Assembly: GCA_031258335.1 (NCBI GenBank)
Contig: JAIRMY010000225.1
Location: 1 to 5,992 of the forward strand
DNA length: 5,992 bases
Source of the DNA: Spirochaetaceae bacterium
GTDB lineage: Bacteria; Spirochaetota; Spirochaetia; Treponematales; Breznakiellaceae
Reading direction: 5' to 3'
Position numbers and translations under genes: made by a program. The number at the start of each line of letters is the position of its first letter. Position 1 is the stretch's first letter. This document shows positions 1 to 4,941 of the stretch, one piece after another. The notes beneath the pieces are model-generated. The model saw nothing but the letters and a program-made list of their open reading frames with translations, searched no databases and was not told the origin of the DNA.

Positions 1-823
1 CGTCGCCGGTTTCCAACTGCTGATAGAAGCCGTCTTCTATCCCGAATTCGGTGAGCCAACCCAGCGCGGTCTCGTATTCCTCCCTGCTTACAAAACGGCG
101 TGGCGCTTTTGCGCTATCCTCCGGCGCGGCGGGTATGGGCGTGTACTGGGTCATCAGGGAGAGCAGCGCCCTCCCGCCTGCGTTACGGGCAAACCAGCGT
201 AAGACTTCTCTTGTCGATTCTAAAAAACCGGGAAGCAGGAGATGGCGTATGATGACTCTATGTTTACCCGCCATGTCCATCATTTTGATGATCGCTTCCC
301 GCGCATAGCGTGGATAATTCGGCGCGTTGAAAAAAGAGGCGGCAATGTTTTCGTCAAGAGTTTTTAGATCGGGCAGGTACATATCGACCACGTCTTTGAG
401 CATATCAAGCATTTCTACGCTTTCGTAGGCGGATGAATTCCAGAGACAGGGGATCTTGAGGCCTGAGGCGCGGGCGCGGCGCAGCCCTTCGACTATCGCG
501 GGGACGGCGTGGGAACCGGTTACGATGTTGATATTTTCCGCCCCGCGCCGTTCCAGAGCGAGGCATATTTCCGCGAATTCCCCGGCGCTGACCGCCTGAC
601 CTAAGCCCTGATGAGAGATCTGCCGGTTTTGGCAGAAGACGCAACGCAGGTTACAACCCGTTACGAATACAGTTCCCGAACCGCCCAATCCGGTGATGGG
701 CGGCTCCTCGCCGTGGTGTATAGTCGCCGAAGCGAGGCGAAGCGCGCCCCCGCCGCCGCAGTACGCGGCGGCGGGGGCGGCGCACCGCCGGGGGCAGAGT
801 CCGCAGGGTGCGCCCCTCCCCAT
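1..823 (-). CDS. PflX-like (COG1313) radical SAM protein, 3' end cut by window edge
   Basis: Translation by hand from ATG at 823 gives 274 residues, open at the window edge. The N-terminus carries CGLCPRRC (C7, C10, C14) and C22, matching the extra Cys cluster that opens COG1313 proteins. The radical SAM 4Fe-4S motif CNLRCVFC (C57, C61, C64) follows, then QNRQIS. Later blocks also match the family: YLPDLKTL, NAPNYPRYA, RHLLLPG and LMTQYTP. The last readable residues (GFYQQLETGD) resemble the family's C-terminal end, so probably only a few to 20 residues are missing. Family members are annotated as putative pyruvate formate-lyase activating enzymes, but their real substrate is unknown; the protein should be a cytosolic, SAM-cleaving enzyme. 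The ATG overlaps the moeA stop as TAATG and has no clear ribosome site of its own, implying translational coupling. Residues 15-27 are low-complexity Ala/Gly encoded by a GC-rich palindrome. I am sure of the family, not of the function. Confidence 0.9.
   Translation of the reverse strand, partial: MGRGAPCGLCPRRCAAPAAAYCGGGGALRLASATIHHGEEPPITGLGGSGTVFVTGCNLRCVFCQNRQISHQGLGQAVSAGEFAEICLALERRGAENINIVTGSHAVPAIVEGLRRARASGLKIPCLWNSSAYESVEMLDMLKDVVDMYLPDLKTLDENIAASFFNAPNYPRYAREAIIKMMDMAGKHRVIIRHLLLPGFLESTREVLRWFARNAGGRALLSLMTQYTPIPAAPEDSAKAPRRFVSREEYETALGWLTEFGIEDGFYQQLETGD
745..779. repeat. Perfect 15-bp GC-only inverted repeat inside the radical SAM gene
   Basis: Positions 745-759 (CGCCCCCGCCGCCGC) and 765-779 are exact reverse complements separated by the 5-base loop AGTAC. 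The block encodes residues 15-27 (AAPAAAYCGGGGA), exactly the linker between C14 of the N-terminal Cys cluster and L28, where family members usually have charged residues. It stays in frame and keeps C22. It may be a small palindromic repeat tolerated inside a gene, or simple GC-repeat expansion. Confidence 0.85.
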
Positions 824-2034
824 TAAAACGGCAGGGCGTACACCTCGCCGCCCGCTTCAAAAGCCGTATCCGCCGGAATGTCGAGCAAGGCGTTACAGCC
901 TATGACAGAAAAAATCTGCCCGGAAAGATGTTCGGCGGGAAAATGCGCCTCTCCGTCCTCTACACGCGCCCTCATGAAACGCCGCATAGGTTTTGCGTTT
1001 AGCCCCTCGCTTAACCTTACACGCCGTCTCGTTACGGTAAGGCCGGAACGGGACGCTATCTTTCCCAAGACCGGCTTTACGAGAAGCTCGAAACCGGTAA
1101 GCGCGGCAAAAGGGTTACCGGAAAGGCAGAGCAACGGTTTTCCCCTGTATATCCCGCATAGAATCGCCCCTCCGGGCTTGGAATTCAAGCGCCAAAACAG
1201 CTTTTCTACGCCTAAAATGTTAAAAACCTCGTGAAAAATATCCTTTTCGCCTACACTGACCGCGCCTGTCGTGATAAATGCGTCAAATTTTTCTATCACC
1301 GTATCTATTTTGGCGGCGGTTGCGCCCGCATCATCCCCGCCCACAGGCAAAATTTCAGGGGCGAAACCCAATTCACGCAGCCGTGAACCGATGAGAATCT
1401 CGTTACTGTTGTATATCTTTCCCGCAGGAAGCGGGGAACCCGCGCTTACAAGTTCATCGCCTGTACAAAAGAGACCTATAACCGGAAGGCTTTTTACAGT
1501 AATACTCTCGAAACCCATCGCGGCAAGAACGGCAAGATGGGCAAAGCCGAGTGTCTCGTCCTTTTCGATTAAAAGCTGTCCCTTGCGTATGTCCTCGCCG
1601 GCCCGTACATAGTTTTCATAAGCCCCGACAGGGGAACTGACAAAGATTTCCGCCCCGCCGTCCCCGGTTTTTACATTTTCCTGCATGACCATAGAGTCAG
1701 AGCCGTGTGGAAACATCGCCCCCGTCATGATACGGAGCGCCGTTCCCTTCTCCAGTTCTCCTGTATACGCATCGCCGGCATAGATAGATCCCGCTAAACG
1801 GAGTCGTACAGGCGACGCCTCGGTTGCGCCCGCCACATCCGCGCTGCGTACCGCATAACCGTCAAACGGTGAACGGTCAAAAGGTGGATTGTCAATAGGG
1901 GCGCTGATTCTTTCGGCGCACACCCTACCCAAGGCCCCGGCCACAGGGACAGTTTCGCATAGTTCTTTTGGACGCGCCTTGGCCAAAACAATTTTTAGCG
2001 CGTCTTCCGGTGAAATTCTTATCATGGTTTCCAT
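823..2034 (-). CDS. moeA: Molybdopterin molybdenumtransferase MoeA
   Basis: The product is 403 residues, close to the usual length of about 400-410. MoeA catalyses the last general step of molybdenum cofactor synthesis in the cytosol: it inserts molybdate into adenylylated molybdopterin and releases AMP. Visible motifs are DNPPFDRSPFDGYAV (48-62), TGAMFPHGSDSMVMQE (104-119), GEDIRKG (146-152), CTGDEL (190-195), ITTGAVSVGEKD (254-265, the MogA-like domain), KPGG (286-289) and LSGNP (304-308). The beta-barrel domain IV follows to the end. The usual TGGVSVG reads TGAVSVG here. The ATG at 2034 was chosen because a GAGGAG ribosome site lies 8 bases upstream and an extended -10 promoter lies just beyond. 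A longer in-frame reading to 2241 would run through that promoter. The gene is first in a minus-strand unit with the radical SAM gene, sharing one base (TAATG). Its presence implies that the organism uses at least one molybdoenzyme. Confidence 0.96.
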   Translation of the reverse strand: METMIRISPEDALKIVLAKARPKELCETVPVAGALGRVCAERISAPIDNPPFDRSPFDGYAVRSADVAGATEASPVRLRLAGSIYAGDAYTGELEKGTALRIMTGAMFPHGSDSMVMQENVKTGDGGAEIFVSSPVGAYENYVRAGEDIRKGQLLIEKDETLGFAHLAVLAAMGFESITVKSLPVIGLFCTGDELVSAGSPLPAGKIYNSNEILIGSRLRELGFAPEILPVGGDDAGATAAKIDTVIEKFDAFITTGAVSVGEKDIFHEVFNILGVEKLFWRLNSKPGGAILCGIYRGKPLLCLSGNPFAALTGFELLVKPVLGKIASRSGLTVTRRRVRLSEGLNAKPMRRFMRARVEDGEAHFPAEHLSGQIFSVIGCNALLDIPADTAFEAGGEVYALPF

Positions 2035-2042
2035 AATACTCA

Positions 2043-2048
2043 CTCCTC
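2043..2048 (-). promoter_or_regulatory. moeA ribosome binding site
   Basis: GAGGAG on the minus strand lies 8 bases before the ATG at 2034. It decides the moeA start against the upstream in-frame start at 2241. Confidence 0.85.
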
Positions 2049-2068
2049 TAAAACGGACGTAGTACGGC

Positions 2069-2077
2069 ATTATACCA
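2069..2077 (-). promoter_or_regulatory. Extended -10 promoter of moeA
   Basis: The minus strand reads TGGTATAAT, a perfect TATAAT (2074-2069) with the TGn extension. The -35 region is only a T-rich run around 2091-2097, as is common for extended -10 promoters. The predicted transcript start is near 2062, giving a leader of about 28 bases that contains the GAGGAG site. Confidence 0.75.
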
Positions 2078-2175
2078 CACTGGCGCGATAAAAAAACAGG
2101 CAGGTTTAAAATGAAAACAACCCTACCATGCAAAATAACATATTCAAGTGAAGACAAGTGCGGTATGTTACGTCT

Positions 2176-2192
2176 CCGGAATTCTATTCCGG
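2176..2192. repeat. Small hairpin CCGGAA/TTCCGG in the divergent intergenic region
   Basis: A perfect 6-bp stem with loop TTCTA sits between the two divergent promoters. There is no T-run on either side, so it is not a convincing terminator; it could be an operator-like palindrome. The rest of 2098-2215 shows nothing further that I can support. Confidence 0.35.
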
Positions 2193-2215
2193 TATTTAAA
2201 CTTATGGCGACAGCC

Positions 2216-2240
2216 TGTTGAACCACCATGTGTTGAACCA
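2216..2240 (+). repeat. Two direct repeats TGTTGAACCA ahead of the lipoprotein promoter
   Basis: TGTTGAACCA occurs at 2216-2225 and 2231-2240, a 15-base period. A partial third copy, TGTTGACA at 2244-2251, overlaps the proposed -35 box. The arrangement could be a regulator binding site upstream of the plus-strand genes, but no regulator is identified. Confidence 0.4.
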
Positions 2241-2245
2241 ATATG

Positions 2246-2274
2246 TTGACAAAATAAACCGGACAAACGAAAAT
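2246..2274 (+). promoter_or_regulatory. Probable promoter for the lipoprotein gene
   Basis: A consensus -35 TTGACA (2246-2251) is followed after 17 bases by GAAAAT (2269-2274), which matches four of six -10 positions. Transcription would begin near 2281, about 12 bases before the ATG at 2293. The -35 is strong and the -10 is weak. Confidence 0.45.
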
Positions 2275-2292
2275 GAAACAGACTAAAGAGTA

Positions 2293-3240
2293 ATGAACAG
2301 GCGAAAAACACGGTATTGTTTTATGCGGCGTATACTTGCCGTTTTGGGCGTAGGTTTTTCGCTTGCCGCCTGCGCCGGCTCAAGCGGCGTAAGGCGAGGC
2401 GTTTCGGCGCGGCATGAATTTCTCGATTTACCCGCGGGCGCTTTGGCGTATATTTGGGTGGATACGGTTCCGTCAAGGGATTTGTTGAATGACATTCTGA
2501 GCCAAAACAAGCTTAATACAAAAACCGTCAAAACTTTTTTGGATAAAACAAGTACCGTGGGTCTAGCGGTTTACCCGCCGGGGAGCAGCGGAAATGGGGG
2601 CGGTGAACGTCGCTTCCTGTTGATTGCCCGCGGCGGCAATTACCCCGTATTTCTTTCGTCAGTCTCTATGGCGCTTGATCCCGCATGGAGTAAGAAAAAA
2701 TCCCCGACGGGTAAAAAGGCGGGTAAAAAGTATTGGGCGTCTAAAAAAAACCGGCTTTCATTTTTCATGCAAAAAGATGAAACGTACATCTCGGACGGAG
2801 AGTTGCTTTTTGACTGGGAGGGCGCGGAATCCCCAGATTCTTTTTGGGTTTTTAACGAAGGAGCGCAGATGGCGGCATGGATTACCGACATTAGCCTTTT
2901 GAACAATGCGCTTGCGCGTATGGATATTCCTGTAACCATACCGGCGGACGCTATTTTTATCGCCGGTTTTCGGCACGGGGAAGATTGGCAGATAGTTTTT
3001 CGCATAGAGACTCCGGGGGCAGTTCAGGCGAGGGGGCTGTATTCCATACTTTCACTGCTTCGCGGAGCATTTGACGAGATACACATAAAAGACGCAAATG
3101 CGGCGATGATTGTGCGGCTTTTGCTTTCGGAACCGCCTGAGCTTGACGGCCGGGCGATAATTTTGAAGAGTCCGCCTGTTACAGGGGCGCGGCTCGCTGG
3201 ACTAACAGAATTGTTATCTGTATACTTGAAGGAAAAATAA
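2293..3240 (+). CDS. Predicted lipoprotein of unknown function
   Basis: The 315-residue product starts with a basic n-region (MNRRKTRYCFMRR), a hydrophobic stretch at residues 14-24 and a lipobox L24-A25-A26-C27. It should be cleaved by signal peptidase II and anchored by lipid at C27. No other membrane segment is visible. The mature part has no catalytic motif I recognise; it is a mixed alpha/beta chain with a Lys-rich patch near residues 134-153 and an acidic patch after residue 160. The start could instead be the ATG at 2323 (M11), which leaves a complete signal peptide, and neither start has a good ribosome site (AAAGAG sits only 2 bases before 2293). It is the first plus-strand gene after the divergent region. 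A spirochaetal-type hypothetical lipoprotein is the best description; no function is assigned. Confidence 0.85.
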   Translation: MNRRKTRYCFMRRILAVLGVGFSLAACAGSSGVRRGVSARHEFLDLPAGALAYIWVDTVPSRDLLNDILSQNKLNTKTVKTFLDKTSTVGLAVYPPGSSGNGGGERRFLLIARGGNYPVFLSSVSMALDPAWSKKKSPTGKKAGKKYWASKKNRLSFFMQKDETYISDGELLFDWEGAESPDSFWVFNEGAQMAAWITDISLLNNALARMDIPVTIPADAIFIAGFRHGEDWQIVFRIETPGAVQARGLYSILSLLRGAFDEIHIKDANAAMIVRLLLSEPPELDGRAIILKSPPVTGARLAGLTELLSVYLKEK

Positions 3241-3243
3241 TTA

Positions 3244-3470
3244 TAACTATTCAGTCGTATGCGGGGGATAGCGAAAATCGGTCGAATGAAGGGGCTTTTA
3301 GCCCCGAAATGAGCCGATTAGAGCGAAAGGGGGAAAGGCAGTTCCAGAGGCGGCAGCCTTTGGAACGGAAGGAGCGAATGACACGGAGCCAAAACCTCCA
3401 CCTAGCCCCCTTTGTTAAAGCACTAGAGAACAAGATAAAGTTCTGAAATTGCTCTAAGCCTGAATAGTTA
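3244..3470. mobile_element. 227-bp inverted-repeat-bounded structured element, MITE-like or ncRNA-encoding
   Basis: The ends are exact 11-bp inverted repeats: TAACTATTCAG (3244-3254) and CTGAATAGTTA (3460-3470). Read as 9-bp termini ACTATTCAG/CTGAATAGT, each is flanked by TA, as expected for a TA target duplication of the IS630/mariner type. Nested inside are TTAGAGC (3318-3324) with GCTCTAA (3451-3457), AAAGGGGG (3326-3333) with CCCCCTTT (3406-3413), hairpin GGGGCT/AGCCCC (3291-3305) inside AATCGG/CCGATT, hairpin GTTCCAGAGG/CCTTTGGAAC (3341-3366, one G-T pair), and AGAAC/GTTCT (3427-3444). The block starts 3 bases after the lipoprotein stop and ends just before the fmdB ribosome site, as if inserted into a compact intergenic gap. 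No transposase is present and the short ORFs inside are not convincing. A structured RNA gene is the alternative. Confidence 0.6.
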
Positions 3471-3486
3471 AGTGATAGAGGAAATT

Positions 3487-3777
3487 ATGCCTACTTACGA
3501 ATATGAATGTAAAAAATGTGGCGATGCTTTTGAACTATTTCAGAGTATGAGCGATGAACCGGTAAGGGTCTGCCCAAAATGCGGCGGCGAGGCGCGGCGT
3601 CTGATAAACGGCGGCGCGGGCGTCATTTATAAAGGTTCAGGTTTTTACTCCACGGATAAATCCGCGCAGGCGCAAAAAAAGAAAAACACGGAAGCGGATA
3701 AACCTGCCGCAGTTCCTTGCGCTTCATGCCCGCATTCCGGCGATGTTCCGCCCTGTATGGAAAAAACCGCCGGTTAA
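3487..3777 (+). CDS. FmdB-family zinc-ribbon protein
   Basis: The 96-residue product opens with MPTYEYECKKCG and has two CxxC knuckles, C8/C11 and C29/C32, the classic FmdB/CxxC_CxxC_SSSS putative regulatory zinc ribbon. Families of this type are small, cytosolic and of uncertain function; the name comes from genes near formamidase and formylmethanofuran dehydrogenase operons. The GSGFYSTD segment (around residues 56-63) is also typical. A second group of cysteines near the end (PCASCPHS...PPC) is common in longer relatives. The ATG at 3487 is preferred over 3472 because AGAGGA lies 4 bases upstream and the family starts with MPxYEY. The next gene begins 5 bases after the stop, indicating co-transcription. 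The upstream repeat element separates it from the lipoprotein gene. It is near moeA, but in the opposite orientation, so a molybdenum link is not supported. Confidence 0.93.
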   Translation: MPTYEYECKKCGDAFELFQSMSDEPVRVCPKCGGEARRLINGGAGVIYKGSGFYSTDKSAQAQKKKNTEADKPAAVPCASCPHSGDVPPCMEKTAG

Positions 3778-3782
3778 ACGCG

Positions 3783-4142
3783 GTGGAAAAGAAAGCCCCG
3801 TTTCCGGGCCGTTTCACGGCAAACGCAACGGGAAAAAAGAAGAAACCGCGATTTTTTTGTGATGGTTGCGGTACTGAGGTTACAGCCGACGCGGAATGTT
3901 GTCCGTGTTGCGGCAAATACTTTGCGTCTATACGCTGCCCGCGCTGCGGTTATAGCGGCGATAAAAGTACCTTTGACAAGGGCTGTCCGGCCTGCGGCTA
4001 TTCCGCCCCGTCTTCAAGGCCCCGCCGCCCAAAGAACGATCCGCATACGGCGGAGGGCATTGTTCCCCAGTGGGTCTACGCCGTGAGCGCGGCGTTTCTT
4101 GTGATGCTTCTTGCCGTTTTATTGATGTATATTGTACGGTAA
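3783..4142 (+). CDS. Small double zinc-ribbon protein with C-terminal membrane anchor
   Basis: Read from GTG at 3783, the product has 119 residues. A Lys/Arg-rich start (around 1-23) precedes two zinc-ribbon units: FFCDGCG...CPCCG (C26, C29, C40, C43, with an extra C39) and CPRCGYSG...CPACGY (C52, C55, C68, C71). A proline/arginine linker follows, then one hydrophobic helix at about residues 97-118 that ends YIVR at the C-terminus. This predicts a tail-anchored protein with its ribbons in the cytosol. I do not recognise a named family. The GTG start is inferred: an earlier ATG at 3717 would overlap fmdB by about 60 bases with no family support. The gene lies 5 bases after the fmdB stop and is probably translationally coupled to it, since its ribosome site is weak. 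Zinc binding follows from the motifs; a role, such as nucleic-acid or protein binding at the membrane, is speculation. Confidence 0.8.
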   Translation: MEKKAPFPGRFTANATGKKKKPRFFCDGCGTEVTADAECCPCCGKYFASIRCPRCGYSGDKSTFDKGCPACGYSAPSSRPRRPKNDPHTAEGIVPQWVYAVSAAFLVMLLAVLLMYIVR

Positions 4143-4149
4143 ATGTTTC

Positions 4150-4221
4150 AGGCGCCGATCAGAATCGAACTGATGTATAATGCTTTTGCAGAGCACTCCC
4201 TTACCTCTTGGGTACGGCGCC
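4150..4221 (-). tRNA. tRNA-Cys(GCA)
   Basis: The minus strand folds as a cloverleaf. The acceptor is GGCGCCG paired with CGGCGCC, the D-stem CCC/GGG, and the anticodon arm GTGCT-CTGCAAA-AGCAT with anticodon GCA. The T-arm is ATCAG-TTCGATT-CTGAT. The discriminator is T, the conserved tRNA-Cys identity base. CCA is not encoded. The gene ends 7 bases beyond the convergent zinc-ribbon gene. Confidence 0.96.
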
Positions 4222-4232
4222 AGTATAGTAAA

Positions 4233-4261
4233 AGTCTATAGTTTTTTTTTAAACCGGTCAA
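4233..4261 (-). promoter_or_regulatory. Possible tRNA-Cys promoter
   Basis: The minus strand has TTGACC (4261-4256) as -35, then TAGACT (4238-4233) after 17 bases; TATAGA (4240-4235) with a 15-base spacer is the alternative -10. Either places the start a few bases before the tRNA 5' end at 4221. The spacer contains a 9-base A-run. Confidence 0.45.
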
Positions 4262-4270
4262 GCCGAAATT

Positions 4271-4505
4271 GTACCTCCAGTAGCAATTTTACTTTTACAG
4301 TGCCTCTGCTTTAACCGCTAAGGCCTTAAATTTTACCGCGAAGGCGAATAAGGCGAAGAAGGAAGGAGGGAAATTCTGTATTCTAAATCCTTATTCTCCT
4401 TCTGCGCCTTAGCGGTTAAATTTCAGGCATTTGCAGAGCAAGTTTAGCACCCCGGAGGCGCGAGTTGCACAACGGTCCGGTGTAGCAAAGTAAAATTGCT
4501 GGTAC
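4271..4505. repeat. Nested inverted-repeat (MITE-like) element between tRNA-Cys and tRNA-Ser(CGA)
   Basis: The outer arms AGCAATTTTACTTT (4282-4295) and AAAGTAAAATTGCT (4487-4500) pair over 14 bp. GTACC (4271-4275) and GGTAC (4501-4505) extend this by 5 bp after a 6-base bulge. The inner arms TTTAACCGCTAAGGC (4310-4324) and GCCTTAGCGGTTAAA (4406-4420) pair over 15 bp. CTCTGC (4304-4309) also matches GCAGAG (4433-4438). The inner core is purine-rich on one side (GCGAAGGCGAATAAGG). The inner arms resemble the widespread dispersed repeats built on AACCGC...AAGG. No ORF or transposase is present. It could be one element nested in another. Confidence 0.65.
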
Positions 4506-4531
4506 TCCGGCCGGCCCGAACGGAGCAAAAA

Positions 4532-4618
4532 CGGAGAGAGAGGGATTCGAACCCTCGGTACCCTTACGGGTACAACGGTTTTCGAGACCGTCCGATTCAA
4601 CCGCTCTCGCATCTCTCC
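4532..4618 (-). tRNA. tRNA-Ser(CGA)
   Basis: This is an 87-base class II tRNA on the minus strand. The acceptor is GGAGAGA with TCTCTCC. The anticodon arm ACGGT-CTCGAAA-ACCGT carries anticodon CGA (reads TCG codons). The long variable arm is built on GTACCC/GGGTAC, and the T-arm is GAGGG-TTCGAAT-CCCTC. The discriminator is G, as usual for tRNA-Ser. CCA is not encoded. No separate promoter is evident, so it is probably co-transcribed with the upstream tRNA-Ser(GGA). Confidence 0.96.
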
Positions 4619-4622
4619 AAAG

Positions 4623-4660
4623 CCTCCCTTCCGGCAGCAAAGCGGAGAGAGAGGGATTTG
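4623..4660 (-). repeat. 38-bp direct repeat copy 1, containing an 18-base tRNA-Ser 3' fragment
   Basis: Identical over 38 bp to 4773-4810, exactly 150 bp away. Bases 4643-4660 equal the last 18 bases of tRNA-Ser(GGA), including the discriminator, acceptor 3' half, T-stem 3' half and three T-loop bases. The rest of the tRNA is missing here. The other 20 bp match the DNA downstream of that tRNA. Confidence 0.9.
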
Positions 4661-4776
4661 GCTTCCAGTCGCCGGCATCCTGCCGGCTTCTTCCAGCCCG
4701 CCTACGCCCGCTTACGGCGCCATCCGTGGCGCCTTATCCTCCCGTTGGTCGGCGCGGGCTTCGTTTCAAATCCCTC
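4651..4776. repeat. Hairpin-rich palindromic insert between the two tRNA-Ser genes
   Basis: Ten-base inverted ends GAGGGATTTG (4651-4660) and CAAATCCCTC (4767-4776) enclose AGCCCGC/GCGGGCT (4695-4701 with 4754-4760). Two tight hairpins lie within: GCCGGCA-TCC-TGCCGGC (4671-4687) and GGCGCCA-TCCG-TGGCGCC (4716-4733). It looks like a REP-type palindromic unit and has no coding potential that I trust. Confidence 0.65.
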
Positions 4777-4810
4777 CCTTCCGGCAGCAAAGCGGAGAGA
4801 GAGGGATTTG
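4773..4810 (-). repeat. 38-bp direct repeat copy 2, spanning the intact tRNA-Ser(GGA) 3' end
   Basis: Exact match to 4623-4660. Bases 4793-4810 lie inside the intact tRNA, and 4773-4792 are its downstream flank. Identity stops on both sides (4772 against 4622, 4811 against 4661). Confidence 0.9.
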
Positions 4811-4879
4811 AACCCTCGGTGCCCTTCCGGGCACACACGACTTCCAATCGTGCACCTTCGGCCGCTCGGTCATCTCTCC
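4793..4879 (-). tRNA. tRNA-Ser(GGA)
   Basis: This is an 87-base class II tRNA on the minus strand. The acceptor is GGAGAGA with TCTCTCC. The anticodon arm CACGA-TTGGAAG-TCGTG carries anticodon GGA (reads TCC/TCT). The long variable arm is GTGCCC/GGGCAC, and the T-arm is GAGGG-TTCAAAT-CCCTC. The discriminator is G and there is no encoded CCA. Its 3' end is duplicated 150 bp downstream. It follows its own promoter. Confidence 0.96.
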
Positions 4880-4896
4880 ATTCAGCTTAGGTTTTA

Positions 4897-4926
4897 ACGA
4901 TATTGGAATTTAAGTTTGAGTGTCAA
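4897..4926 (-). promoter_or_regulatory. Promoter of the tRNA-Ser transcript
   Basis: The minus strand has a perfect TTGACA (4926-4921), an 18-base spacer and TATCGT (4902-4897, four of six -10 positions). The start would fall near 4890, about 10 bases before the tRNA-Ser(GGA) 5' end. Confidence 0.6.
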
Positions 4927-4941
4927 GCCCGCGCATTGCCT

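Noticed and set aside
2035..2241. N-terminal extension of moeA by 69 residues to an upstream start at 2241
   Set aside because: It runs through a TGnTATAAT promoter and the GAGGAG site that serve the start at 2034, and MoeA proteins begin near the ETMIRISPEDALK segment.
3251..3433. 60-codon minus-strand ORF inside the structured element
   Set aside because: It lies within the paired stems, has no ribosome site or recognisable domain, and has an Arg/Ser/Trp-rich composition expected of a shadow reading of a repeat.
3717..3782. ATG start of the zinc-ribbon membrane protein inside fmdB
   Set aside because: It would add about 22 residues encoded out of frame within fmdB, with no ribosome site; the GTG at 3783 gives a compact coupled start.
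4224..4250. Possible rho-independent terminator (TATAG/CTATA stem then nine T) after the zinc-ribbon gene
   Set aside because: The stem is only 5 A/T-rich pairs, and on the other strand the same bases fit the tRNA-Cys promoter better.
4496..4897. Plus-strand ORF of 133 codons with repeated RERDxNPR phrases
   Set aside because: It is the antisense of two tRNA-Ser genes and their repeat; such phrases are a known artefact of tRNA-antisense translation. The minus-strand ORFs at 4409-4678 and 4416-4640 likewise lie across the tRNA-Ser(CGA) gene and the adjoining repeats.
4143..4941. CRISPR-like array suggested by repeats in the tRNA region
   Set aside because: There are only two copies of one 38-bp repeat, and one copy is tRNA sequence; there is no regular spacer series.
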